Source: Chara braunii (lineage: Eukaryota; Streptophyta; Charophyceae; Charales; Characeae). Taken from it: DNA of 33,334 nt. Below, piece by piece: positions 1 through 10,261 of this stretch. The stretch covers positions 10,412-43,745 of the forward strand of contig BFEA01001146.1 of the NCBI GenBank assembly GCA_003427395.1. The letters are read 5' to 3'. The stretch's first letter is position 1. The number at the start of each line of letters is the position of its first letter. The notes beneath the pieces were generated by a model. That model saw nothing but the letters and a program-made list of their open reading frames with translations, was not told where the DNA came from and searched no databases. The position numbers were made by a program, and so were the translations under genes.

Positions 1-74
1 ATGGAATGAAAATTTAAAATTTAAAATGTAATTTGACTACAGAATGATTATTTAATTTTTGGATTTTTTTGTTG
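1..74 (-). mobile_element. MITE-A, truncated copy at window edge
   Basis: This is the terminal part of a MITE; the rest lies outside the window. It matches the reverse complement of the left end of the full copy at 6509-7030, sharing the AT-rich string around gaatgattattt and an end of the form TTTTTTTGTTG. It therefore lies in the opposite orientation to that copy. It is non-coding and the family cannot be assigned. Confidence 0.75.
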
Positions 75-1094
75 AAGTTTGCTGTAAAAGATTTTTATAT
101 TTCCATGAANAATTGGTCTCATTCCACAAATGGACGAAAGTGGTCACTCCTTGGGAAGTCCAACTGTGACCAAAAACTCATTTGTAAGTGACAGGGAAGG
201 GTAGTCTATCAACTACTAAAATACAAGGATTGTTGAAGATAGGTTTCGAGATCAACCGATCATATGGAAACACTAGAGTCATTCTTGAGGGAAGAATCAG
301 TCGCTGGGTAGCTAATTTGTATCACTTGATTGCAGATATCACTGTTTTCCTACAATACTATCCATAAATAATAACAAATAAATTATTTACGGATTAGCAA
401 CAAATCCAAAATTTGCCGATAGTAGGCGTTTTGCTAACACCTTCCACGTGCCAGATTCATCTGTGAACAAGAGTCTGGGCAACCACTTGGTGANTAGTGC
501 TCAGATTTGAAGATGGCGATCAAGNACATTCACCCCACCTTTCTTTCTCTATGATTTTTTACCAAACCATTTTAGGAATGAAAGACGACTCTCTCATTTT
601 TTCCTTCCATATGTAATGAACTGNTGTGTGTTTTATATGCTTGTACAAAGACGGTTGTTGTGGAGTTATTGAATGTTCATATCAATTTTTGGAAAAAAAA
701 AACATTATTAATAATTAAGACTCGGTCACACAGGGTTGAGCCCTTCGCTTTAATCCATAAAGCCATGACGAAATAGATCCTTTCAACAATTTGCATCGTC
801 AGTTGGTCAATATGTCCACCAAAATTAATATACTAGCCAAGTAGTCTNTGCATTTCAGTAGAATCTGCAATGTTAATCCTCCAATAAAGAGGAGGGGGAC
901 CNTGTGATAAAACCATAAAAACCATTTTTTGTCAATNAATCTTCNTTTGAAATACTTGTGCAAAACACAAAACGGTTTTTTTTAGAGCTATAAAAACACA
1001 ATCGCCTATAAGAATGAAAAAAGAAGTATAATTAGCAAAAGACTGTCCTTTCGCTTTTTGAACGGGAGGATATCGCAAATGTAAAGTGGTTCAA
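75..1094. other. AT-rich non-coding flank
   Basis: AT-rich sequence with scattered ambiguous bases and no convincing gene. A possible copia scrap is listed separately. A purine tract at 886-899 (aaagaggaggggga) is followed at 903 by TGTGATA. This could be the polypurine tract and LTR start of a decayed copia element, but no partner LTR was found. Confidence 0.4.
388..495 (+). pseudogene. Possible Ty1/copia RNase H fragment
   Basis: Read from 391, the sequence gives LATNPKFAD followed by a phrase containing FHV and SSVNKSLGN. This resembles the copia RNase H stretch in which a small residue, NPKF and a later FH..RD segment occur in order. The frame is lost at ambiguous bases near 494. It is too short and divergent to be sure. 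If real, it is a dead remnant. Confidence 0.25.
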
Positions 1095-1168
1095 GGGAGA
1101 ATCGTTTTGTAGGTTAGAACAGCGGAATCATACTTCACATGTCGGGGGTTCGAATCCCTCTTCTGCCA
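1095..1168 (+). tRNA. tRNA-Met(CAU)-like cloverleaf, probably a relic
   Basis: The 74-nt segment folds as a tRNA. The acceptor arms are 1095-1101 and 1161-1167 (6 of 7 pairs). The D-stem is 1104-1107/1117-1120 around a loop containing GG. The anticodon stem is 1122-1126/1134-1138 with one mismatch and one G.T pair, and its loop 1127-1133 has U33 and CAU at 34-36. The T-stem is 1144-1148/1156-1160 around TTCGAAT. It does not resemble the plant nuclear initiator or elongator Met tRNAs I know. The mismatches suggest a decayed gene or an organelle-derived insertion. Confidence 0.45.
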
Positions 1169-3690
1169 GTCGTCTATCTATGCTTTCTTCAAGCTTATAT
1201 ATACTATACGATACGCTTAAATTAATGCAAGAGTCAACACGAATCATGATATGCAAAGACTCTATATACAATATAGAGAGGTAGCTCGCAAGGGGACACC
1301 CTTGGAGAGTGATACTTATTCGAAAAGTTTTTCATTTATAAGCAGTCCGGTAGTAACACCCATGTAGAGTGTTTGTACACAAGCAACAAACTTAGGCCCG
1401 AAGTTAAGGCGTTCAAGTAATAAAAAAAGAAAGACCTAATTAAGTCGGTCATAAACGTTTTGGAACTCAAGGAGGAACACTCCAACCGACAGTTCAGCAC
1501 GATTGATGTATTTCATTCTTTGACTTACAACCATAACTGTATCCAAAATCTGGCTCATTGGAGCGATGTAATCGATCTGCACCTTTGTATCCCAGGACTA
1601 GTTTTCGCCAGGAACATGAATCCCTCTAACGACACCACCAACAGTTAACTCGAGGCTCTGAGGTGACGTGGTCCGCGGACCAGGGCAACACATTGAAATC
1701 NTTATGGGAAAGTCTCAGATGAGGGGAAGAGAACCGATCAATCAACACAAACCCACTCCCTTCTATATGGCCGGCCCGTGCGGGGTAAAATAGATGAATC
1801 TGCTCGGTTCGTCGCAAAGTGCTCCGCTCGTCCGCATCGCAGTACACGCTATCGTCGTCTGCGATCGGGAAGGACGGTAGCACACTGCGATGGACCGATA
1901 CGAAGGTTGAGCACGGGCAACGGCCCGCACTCGCGTCCGTGGAGATGAACGCTGGCTCCATGCAAAGATCAATAGAACCCGTCTTACTCTCTATCTTTCT
2001 CTGTCTACGTCAACCTGACTGCTGGTTCAAGGATGCGGGGTCTTGATCGTTGTTTAGTGAATAGGNCGAAGGTGACCTAGATTGAGTTGTGGAGAATCNG
2101 GAGATATCAGCCACGTCGTGGAGACACGGACGACTGATCTCCCCGGTTATCGAGTGCAAATCGTGGGGCGATACCAGCATTCCCCAGAAGTGCGCNNGTA
2201 AGTGCCCACACATCTACTCATCTAGCTATCTTGGACAGTGAGACATTCACTACGCATAGACTCTCGTACCACAACATTCATACAATAGAATACCCATACT
2301 TCGGGACCTGGCACACATCACACTCAAACAAAGCAGCAATGGAGATAAAAGCAAGTTCCGCACTATGCAAAATTTCTCACACGGTTGGCCGCCCTTGGTC
2401 CAACCCCCAATCCAAAAGAACCACCGACAACCATAACCACAAGGCCCTGTCGCTGCCTGTGTCCGATCTCCACCACCGCTCCGTCCCTCCGACCGCCTTA
2501 TCCTCAAGTCTTTCGTTAAGCTCGTCCTGTGTCATCAATCCGCCCGTCACTTGGGCACGTCAACCCTGGTCGACGCCGCGGACCTCACGCCTAGCTCGTG
2601 CAGCATCGCAGCCGAGATCAAAGAGGAGTAGAGGAAGGGGCTGCGATAATTTATAGCGAGGAGGTGGCGGGGTGCTTGTGCGAGCTGCGGGTAGCAAGGG
2701 GTGCAGATGAGCAGGACTGAAGAAGGGCCAAGGTTTAAGGAAGATCGAAGGCGGCGAGTCGAACGCTCTGTGTGATTGGGGTGGTCGTCAAGTGGTGCGC
2801 GCTTCCCGCCTTTACCTCATTGATCCGACCATCCCAACTACACGGCCAGATGCTCGCAGGAAGACGAAGAGGCATGCAAGAAAGGAGCGGGCAGGAAGAA
2901 GGGAAGATGGCGCGGAGATGCAAAGCGAAGGAACGGGTTAATGCCACGTACAAAAAAATTGGAAATCCGCCGAGCGCGCATCATCATGCAAACATTAAAA
3001 TTACTGCCCGTACTAATTCCTAACCGTTTTTCGGATTTCTCGGCATGGGCGCTAACCGTCCACGCAAAGAAATCATAAGTTTTTTATCCGCCTCCCCCTG
3101 TGTTTAAAAAAAAAGGAAAAAAAAAAGAAAAGAAAAATAGGCCCCGCCTTTCTTCATCACCCTGAACCCGTACTTCATGTACGTGAAGCCACCGAGCACG
3201 GATCCTGACTTATCACAAACATGCATCCCTTTAATCTAGTACTTCCTAGAGTCGTGCCCGCCACGATTTGCGGAAATGTACGGGCTACTACAGGAGCGCC
3301 CAAATTCATCCGACTAGAAATGTTTTTACTCTTTTTTTTTCCACGGCCTATAGTTGGGCCAAGTACTGGTGGTTTAATTGTGAGAGGTACCTATGCTTGC
3401 AGAAGTCCTCGGTACAGGCTTAGGAGTAATTGTAGGTAGATAGTGAAAGGTGAAATTGAGAGACAAAAAAGGAAAAAACAAAAGAAAAAGAAAAACGGGA
3501 AAGGTTTTTTCTGCTATTATGAACTGCAGCCTTTACACCCTTGCCAAGTTATGTTTTTTCTCCCTTTTGGAACTCAGCCCATGTCAAAGTTGCGGCGCAG
3601 TGTTTTCCCTGCCCATTTCGAGCGAAAAGTGTGACTCACAGACAGTTTTCCCTTTTATTTTTCTCCTTTTTTTTCTTTTTTTTCTTTGAA
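1169..3690. other. No recognisable gene
   Basis: Short open frames occur on both strands. The longest is 2231-2656 (+), 141 codons, Ser/Thr/Arg-rich and with no recognisable motif. None has a convincing domain, codon pattern or paired gene structure. A-rich tracts lie near 3108-3137 and 3443-3500, and a T-rich tract lies near 3650-3688. I see no RNA gene or mobile-element ends here. Confidence 0.5.
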
Positions 3691-4068
3691 GGGATAACTT
3701 GCAAAATACACCCACAAGTGGAGATATATGCCGAAATGCCACTGAAAGTTGTGCATAGAGAAAAATCCACATTTGCGCTGAATTTTGTGTTATGTCGCTG
3801 CCACCCTTGTGCGCAAATTTGCAATGCGTCCCTTTCTATTGAGCCTGGACACTTTGTAACAAAGACTTGGGAAAGTTGGCAAGAAGACGGCATTTTGCAA
3901 ACTGAGATAGTATCTGGTAGGGGTATATTGCAAAGATGGGGGGTTCAACCTATGCCAGGGGTCTTCAAAAATATTTTTTTGTAAGAGGGGCATTCAGCTC
4001 CTTCACATCTTTTAGGGGCATTTTGACATTTTAGTTCAACTTATGAGGGTATATTGCAAACGATGTTT
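3691..4068. repeat. Imperfect inverted-repeat element
   Basis: The left arm (3691-3713, gggataacttgcaaaatacaccc) is roughly the reverse complement of the right arm at 4047-4068, which begins gggtatattgcaaa. The motif gggtatattgcaaa also occurs internally near 3923. Short open frames inside show no domain. This may be an old MITE. No target-site duplication was identified. Confidence 0.35.
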
Positions 4069-4174
4069 TTTTTTCAAAGGTTTTGATATCATTGGACCCC
4101 AGGCAATTAAGAATGGTCTTATTCTCTTCATCTGAAGGTATCTGGATTCGAGCTTGAGTTTTTTTGTTTCCGTA

Positions 4175-4556
4175 GAGTCACAAAAGCGAGTTATAATTGC
4201 ACTATGGGGCAAAATACATTTTGCAACTGCACTTTGGGTACTCTACCTGGCCAGAAAGTTGGGTTGCATGCACTGCCCGAACGTCAATTTCGAAACTGTA
4301 TCTTGGCCCATAGTGCAATCATAACCCATTTTTGTGACCACAAGAATGAGTTATAATTGCACATGGGGGCCCGGGAAGATACAGTTTGCAATTGCACTTT
4401 GGACACCCAGGCACTACCTGGCCAGAAAGCTGGGTTGTATACATTGCTCGGAGTGCAATTCAAAACTGTATCTTGACCCATAGTGCAATCATAACTCATT
4501 TGCGTGCAAAACTGGATCTTGACCCGCAGTGCAATTATAACTCCTTTGTGTGACTC
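4175..4556. mobile_element. MITE-B, foldback element
   Basis: The 382-bp segment starts gagtcacaaaagcgagttat. Its right end, read on the other strand, starts gagtcacacaaaggagttat and continues with the same aattgcact. This gives terminal inverted repeats of about 30 bp with few mismatches. Internally, two units (about 4187-4326 and 4349-4500) each run from ttataattgcac to gtgcaatcataac, so each is itself an imperfect palindrome. Both carry ctacctggccagaaag. Non-coding. Confidence 0.65.
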
Positions 4557-4640
4557 CCGCGTAGTTTCCTCATTATCGGCGTTTCAGTTAAGATCAAGTG
4601 CAGTATCTGTTCTATCCATAGGGCCACAACGATATTAATA

Positions 4641-5088
4641 AGGGATAATTGATAGAAAGAACGCACGCCAAAACCTTTCCGGTTTTGGGCGCCTTAAAAC
4701 TTGGTCGTTTGGTGCTACGGGCCCGAACCGTCTTCAGTCTGGGTGAAAGGCACTTTGGCGCGGTTTCCACATCTCCCTGGGCCTGTCTTTACCGTTTCAA
4801 GAATTTGGTGTTGTTTTTGCGCCAGATTTATGAACCGGTAGGGCCCTTCTTTTTCGAAATCCCGAACGTGGGCCTCATTCGATTCTTCAGCAGTACAACC
4901 GTGAACCTCTTTTACATAAAAATGAATATGGCGTTGTTATGCACCAAATTCATGATCCGGTAGGGCCCTTGGAGCGATAGTACCCTGGGCCACATGGAGG
5001 TCATTGGGCCGGTAGTACCAAACGACCGAGTTTCGGGGGCCCAAAACCGAAACGGTTTTGGCGTCGACGCTTTTTACCGATTATCCCT
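4641..5088. mobile_element. MITE-C with very long terminal inverted repeats
   Basis: The element has TIRs of about 85 bp. The left end begins agggataattgatagaaag and the right end, on the other strand, begins agggataatcggtaaaaag. Both continue through acgccaaaacc, ggttttggg and ggtcgtttggt at matching offsets. The 448-bp element is non-coding. A 104-codon frame inside is incidental. Flanks ATTAATA and ATGAATA are similar but do not settle the superfamily. Confidence 0.75.
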
Positions 5089-5406
5089 ATGAATAAGGAA
5101 AAGAAACTCGGTCGCATGGGCTCTGCAGAGACAGGTTCATATCGAAAGTATCATCAGATGCAATCTAAGGAGAAAGCCTATGCCACGCTGCTTGTGGGAT
5201 ATTTGAGTTTTCTTGTATTCTGTACTTGGCGCTGTTTGTGGGATAGGTACTTGATTTTACTACCAGCACGATTCAATTGGGTTCTATCCACGATTCCACA
5301 TACAAATACATTTTATTTGGTTGAGTGTAGTCTTTTTGGATTCATAATCCCAATGCTGTTGCATGCATCGAACCGTAGATACCGGCTAGTTCACACTCTC
5401 CTCTAG
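5089..5406 (+). other. Unassigned 105-codon open frame
   Basis: An open frame begins at the right edge of MITE-C. The translation has a basic N-terminus and hydrophobic stretches (around residues 33-50 and 83-93) that could span membranes. I recognise no family. Its position in repeat-rich flank makes chance likely. From 5407 to 5595 nothing recognisable is present. Confidence 0.15.
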
Positions 5407-5595
5407 TTCCTAGCTTTCGCACGCACCTGTGTTTCATTTGTAGCCTTCATGTCGAGACTTCACGATCACCTCTGCTACATGTTTAGTTTTGATGCATCCA
5501 CCTGTTCTCCTTGGCACTTGGTGGAATTATATTTGACACTCCTCCGCTGACGATCAAGCCTGACTCCGCACAGTGTATCTAGCAGCAAACAAGGA

Positions 5596-5599
5596 CGGA
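5596..5599. repeat. Target-site duplication, left (CGGA)
   Basis: CGGA directly precedes the 5' LTR start TGTGAC. The same CGGA follows the 3' LTR end CGTCACA at 30805. The match extends to ACGGATG on both sides because of shared LTR and flank bases, so the duplication may be 4 or 5 bp. Confidence 0.65.
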
Positions 5600-6508
5600 T
5601 GTGACAAACCACTTTGAAGTGTGTCGCGCGACTTTCTGCACGATGACAATGAGGGGTCCTGAGATGGGAGGGTTGGGCAAATTGCGGGAGGTGGGGTCGG
5701 CGGGTAAATTGCGTCAGTGTCCTCGCTTCAGAATCTTTCTTTTCCTTCGCTTCGCTCCTTCCCCTTCGGCAGTCGTGGGGCAGGTTGAGTGTGCGCCCCC
5801 CGTTGGGCGCGATCAATAACGATTGGCGATGGTTCTTTCTTGCTCTGCTGAAAGTCGAAGGAGGGAATAAAGATTTTTGGCACGATGATCTCGCAGGAGC
5901 ATTTCGGTTTTCTTTTTAATTTTCCTTTCAACTAAAAACGAGCCCCGAGGGATCTCGGAATTTTGATTTCTTTGTCTCATCGGAATTTTTTTGCTGCAAT
6001 TTTGAGTTCAGACAGGAATTTAGGACTTTTTGAATTTCTTGTCGAGCGGCGCCTCTTTCTTGCGCGCATATTCCTACGGCGGGAACGAAGTTTTGACTAA
6101 GAGGCGCCCTTAATCTTGCATGCAACTCTAATCGATGGGCGGGCGCCACAGTAACTATATCTTTCTTCTTGTTCCCTCGCCTTCTTCCCGCCCTTTTTCC
6201 CTTCCTTTTTGCTGCATCTGATTGGCCAGAGCGCTGCATGCCTAGATCGATGCGTGGAGAGTGGCTACGTCCCCCACACTGTGATCTGGCCATGCCAAGC
6301 GCAGACACTTCCTTCTCTGCTCTTCTTTTCAATCCCTGCAATCTCGCATCTTCGCGCACTCATGCATGCTATAAATTTCATCGGTATGATTAGACAACTC
6401 TCTACAATTTTGGAAGCTCGAGGTTAGCGCGATCAGTGAGGGTCGGTTAATGAGCGAAGTAAGAGGTGAGTGATGTGGGAGTTGGACGACCCGACGAGTT
6501 GGTGCCAA

Positions 6509-7030
6509 CAACGGAAAAATTTCCCAGAATCAAATAATCATTCTATAGTGAAATTACATTCTAAATTTTAAATTTTCATTCCATCTTAAAAAATGTCATT
6601 CCAATTTTAAAATTTTCCGTCTTACTTGAAAACTTCCCTTCCAAGAATGGGATATCCCTTCTTATTTGAACTGCATGCTAGAGATGGAATGAAAGTGTGG
6701 ACGATTTCATGAAATATTTTAATTGGACTATCATTCTAAGTAAGAATTTTCAGTCATAAATAGGTTAATCGAATATAAATTAGAAGATATTTCTTGTAGT
6801 GAAGAGAAATTTTAATTAAAACATTTCATAAACTCATCCCGACTTTCATTCCATCTTGAACAAATAGATGTAGTTGGAAGGGAAAGCTCATACTTAGACG
6901 GGAACTTATCAAATAAAACCGAAAATTTTAGAATTAGACGAACTTTGAAATGATAATTTATAAATATGAAGGATTATTTTTTTATGGAATGTTTTTTGAA
7001 CTTTCATTTCTTGTGGGAATTTTTCTGTTG
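6509..7030 (+). mobile_element. MITE-A inserted in the 5' LTR
   Basis: The ends are caacggaaaaatttccca and, on the other strand, caacagaaaaattccca, giving TIRs of about 17 bp. The AT-rich 522-bp interior is non-coding. The 3' LTR keeps the empty site (ggtgccaagtgccc, 29031-29044). Comparison shows that only AA is duplicated at insertion (6507-6508 and 7031-7032). A second copy forms the start of the window. Confidence 0.88.
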
Positions 7031-7235
7031 AAGTGCGCGGGGTTGACGTGTAGGCCACGACGGACTGTGGCACACGAGTGAACCTGACGGGCGCATGCAG
7101 ACTAAGTGGGGTGACAACTTCGCGGGCGGATGCGAGACGACGGACTGTCCACATCGGAGGGAGAGAGAGAGAGAGAGAGAGGGGAAGCAGGTGGATATGG
7201 GATTGCAATCTTCTTTGTCTTTTTCTCAGTCCTTG

Positions 7236-7244
7236 TATATAAAA
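7236..7244 (+). promoter_or_regulatory. TATA box of the 5' LTR promoter
   Basis: TATATAAAA lies in a segment conserved between both LTRs (3' copy at 29237-29245). It is the natural candidate for the core promoter of the gypsy transcript, which would put the RNA start about 25-35 bp downstream. The LTR ORF at 8056 then lies inside the transcript. Confidence 0.6.
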
Positions 7245-8055
7245 TTTTGACTCCGAGGGAGACGCCCTTGCTTTGCATTTTGACATTTCTTTCGGCTTTA
7301 TGTCATGTACGGTTCAATCTCTGTCCTCCCTCTTTCGTTATACATTCGATTGCTGAGATGGGTCCGATGATCTTGTAATACGTGATGTTTTGCGTGTAAT
7401 CCGAAATCATCCCGCACTCACAGCGCCGATCTATTCTCACCTGGATGATTGGTAGGTGAAAGGAGTCTGATACTGTGTGGTGCTTCTATGTATGCCTGGA
7501 TGACGATGAGATATCCCTCTGATGGCCACGTGACTGCTTTTTGCTCGAACAAGAATGGCTGAGTGATTATTGCATCACCATATAAACCTTCTTTTGCGTA
7601 GATGATTGGGTGATGGATCGATCCACAACGGACCAACCCCGCGAGTCCCCGTGTAAGTACGATCTGACAAGCACGACTTACACGCGTACCCGTGAGGCCG
7701 GCCTGCAACCTCGAATGGGCCTAGCATGACCGATCTCGACGTAAATGACAGAATCTTCATCTGCGATACGGGTCGGGACAAATTAAGGTCGGACGCCATA
7801 CGGGGACCACTGGGTGTGCATGATGTGCGAATGTCCAGAACGAAACAGATTGATAGCTTGAGGGAACTAGTTGCATGGTTGAGCCAGTACGCGGACGGCT
7901 CGTCCTTGAATATTTGCGCGATTTAAGGATCTGATCAACTGGCCAGTGCGCACGCGTGTATAAGACAGCAGCTGTCCGCGGACTTGCCATCTATATGCGC
8001 GCCTGCAAAAGCCGGCTACGACCTCGCCTCGTAGGAAGATGTGTGCAAACGAAAC

Positions 8056-8634
8056 ATGGCGACATATTCCCCTTTTTGGATCACCGATCGCGAAAGCCTG
8101 AGGGACCCAAAATACCGAGCGTATTGGGAGAGGGAACAGATCCGTCGGCAGCGGATCCGACAACATCACCACCTATGGAACCCTCGGTACCTCGAGTACC
8201 CCTGTCGGACTGAAAACGAGCGGCTGTGCAGGGGCGACTTCCAGTTGGCAATCAACTTAGACCGACGGATACCCGATTATCCCGACAGTCGAAACCAACA
8301 ATATCTTCTAACCCCGGGCTTCGTTGCTATCACCACTGACTTCCCTCCCTACTATATCGTCCTCCCTTACCACCAGTTGCTCGTGGTCCCTTGGAATTCT
8401 GTAGCCCAGTTCTGGCCCCGACCGCCGTGCTCGGAGTGTCGGCAACCCGATGAGCATCGGCTGGCGAGGGTTGCGCAACGAGCCCACCCCAGGACCGAGC
8501 GACGAGACCCCAACTGGTCTTCGTTGGACCCCAAAAGTTGCGACGGCCGACAGCGGTACGAACACTCCCACAGAGACGCTCGTAACACCCCGCCCCAGCC
8601 TAGGCAGCACGATCGATCATCGCCCCAACTCTGA
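8056..8634 (+). CDS. LTR-embedded ORF of unknown function (5' copy)
   Basis: An open frame of about 192 codons begins at ATG 8056 (MATYSPFW) and lies entirely inside the LTR. The upstream GTG at 8041 is in frame but less likely as a start. The product is rich in Arg, Pro, Tyr and Trp, with a central stretch TPGFVAITTDFPPYY and a later CSEC. I recognise no family and see no membrane segment or zinc finger. The 3' LTR carries the same frame with one frameshift. It sits about 0.8 kb downstream of the LTR TATA box and upstream of gag, so it would be the first long ORF on the genomic RNA. It could be an accessory protein or an open leader. Function unknown. Confidence 0.5.
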   Translation: MATYSPFWITDRESLRDPKYRAYWEREQIRRQRIRQHHHLWNPRYLEYPCRTENERLCRGDFQLAINLDRRIPDYPDSRNQQYLLTPGFVAITTDFPPYYIVLPYHQLLVVPWNSVAQFWPRPPCSECRQPDEHRLARVAQRAHPRTERRDPNWSSLDPKSCDGRQRYEHSHRDARNTPPQPRQHDRSSPQL

Positions 8635-8796
8635 GCCAGAAGACACTTGCACTCCTACCCATGAGATTTGCCACGGGAGATCTCAGTTCCGACCTGGGAC
8701 TCCACCCAAAATCCCCAAAAATCCTTGGCACACCCCTTTTTCGCACTTTCGGGCCCCCATCCCACTCCGATCAGGAAGTCACGCTGGGCGTGAGGT

Positions 8797-8809
8797 TGGT
8801 ATCGGAGCC
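8797..8809 (+). other. Primer-binding site, initiator Met tRNA type
   Basis: TGGTATCGGAGCC immediately follows the 5' LTR. It differs at one base from TGGTATCAGAGCC, the complement of the plant initiator-Met tRNA 3' end used by many plant Ty3/gypsy and copia elements. This fixes the inner edge of the LTR and the direction of the element. Confidence 0.85.
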
Positions 8810-8952
8810 GACACGTGGCGAACTCACAGGGAAGTGGGCAGGATAGACACTCAGATGATCTGGCAAACCGAGGACGGCCTAGACAGCGGAACGCGCCTCT
8901 ACGCGATCCTATAGTACTTAGGAGCCGATCGGTCGGAAGACAGGCCGTCAAT

Positions 8953-10125
8953 ATGAACGACAATCAAGCGCCAAACGTAAATGTAGAATTGGGCGGGGGA
9001 CCTGTCCCCGCACCACCTGTCCGAGTTTGCGCACCTGCGACTCCTGTATCTCTTCGACCCTGCGCATCACCTAGCCGGGGCATGGCTGGACACTCTACGG
9101 GCTCAACAGTACGATAATGATGAAGCCCGGATCAACATCCCCACCAGGCGGGGAGGAGATGCGCACCATTGGTTTAGCACCTACGCCAGGATTGACCTCC
9201 TGACCTTCGAAAGAGACTTCCTAAATCGGTTCGATTACATCCACCCTGAACAGGCTTTCTTTATGATCAAGGTTCGTGTGCAGAAGCCGCTTGAATCCGT
9301 TACGGAATATCGTAGTAGGTTCTATAGGCTGTTTGTCAAGTCCGAGAGAGACGAAAAGGTAGGTAGAGACTTGTTTATTGATGGGCTTCGGAGTCAGGCG
9401 ATGAGGGCAAAACTGGGAAAGCAGTTCTCCCCCATCAACCATACCATGCAGCAGATTATGGATGGAGCCGAGGAGATGGAAAGAAAATCCGTCGCCAACT
9501 TCCTAGAAAGCGAAGATCACGCCAAGGAAGGAGACTCCTTGGAGCTGGCCCGGGTGAAAGCTGAGCTGGCAGCGCTTCAGAACAAATTCGAAAATATGGG
9601 TTTCGTCTCCAGACCCGTCACCTACCTAGAACAAGTCGCGGCCAAAAGGCCGATACCCATACAGTTGCAGGACTACCCACCGCGATCACACCATCGCGAC
9701 CCCCAAGCGTCCCCGCAAAGCCTAACGAATCTAATGTCATATAAGAATTAACTCGAACGTCAGTTAATTTGATGCAGGAAAGTAAGAAAAAGCAACTTGA
9801 GCACAACGCACGAATCGAATCGATGATGAGGTGGATGCGCCCCCTTACCGTTAGGGCAGCCCCAGGAATGTCAGGAGCAGCCCCTGCCCCAACAATAGGA
9901 GGGGCAGCAGCCAACAAAAGTGTTTGTTACACGTGTCACCAGCCAGGACATATAGCCCGAGACTGCCCCCACCGACCTGCGCAACCCAGTATCAGAGCCG
10001 CGCCAGTGGCGGCGGCCCCGATCGGTAACGGACCTGGTCGGGTAGCTACGATGGTGGAAGAAACAGACAATGGTGTGACCCCGTCGAGGGCTACGGAGCA
10101 AGCAGCTGAAACTCATCCCGCTTGA
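8953..10125 (+). pseudogene. gag: gag (capsid and nucleocapsid), frameshifted
   Basis: ATG 8953 opens a frame that shifts near 9000-9020 into the frame read to 9751. That section contains a gypsy-type capsid core, for example VTEYRSRFYRLF followed by an LE- and K-rich helical region. A stop near 9750 separates it from a third section (9769-10125). That section carries the CCHC zinc knuckle CYTCHQPGHIARDC near 9925-9966, which binds RNA during packaging. At least two frame breaks are needed to read it, so it is inactive. About 100 bp of degenerate linker follows. Confidence 0.85.
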
Positions 10126-10261
10126 TCAGTACCTATCACTAGGATATCTAGGCCTCGGTATGATCAGGGCCATTCAGCCCGCCCCCGACCATAACAAAGT
10201 ATTGGAGTGGAGACCCTCCCCCAACGAGATGGAAACGGGAGGACCCGTGTTCGTCACATGA

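Larger units (their letters stand above)
5600..8796 (+). repeat. 5' LTR of the gypsy element
   Basis: It aligns along its length with 28150-30804. Without the MITE and its duplicated AA it is about 2.67 kb, matching the 2.66-kb 3' LTR. It starts TGTGAC. The expected end GCGTCACA seen in the 3' LTR is missing, and the LTR runs directly into the primer-binding site. It contains a TATA box (7236-7244), a GA repeat near 7159-7182 and a long ORF near its 3' side. An LTR of this size is long for the group. Confidence 0.92.

Noticed and set aside
2231-2656. 141-codon open frame as a host gene
   Set aside because: Low-complexity Ser/Arg composition, no motif and no supporting neighbours. Length is within chance for this composition.
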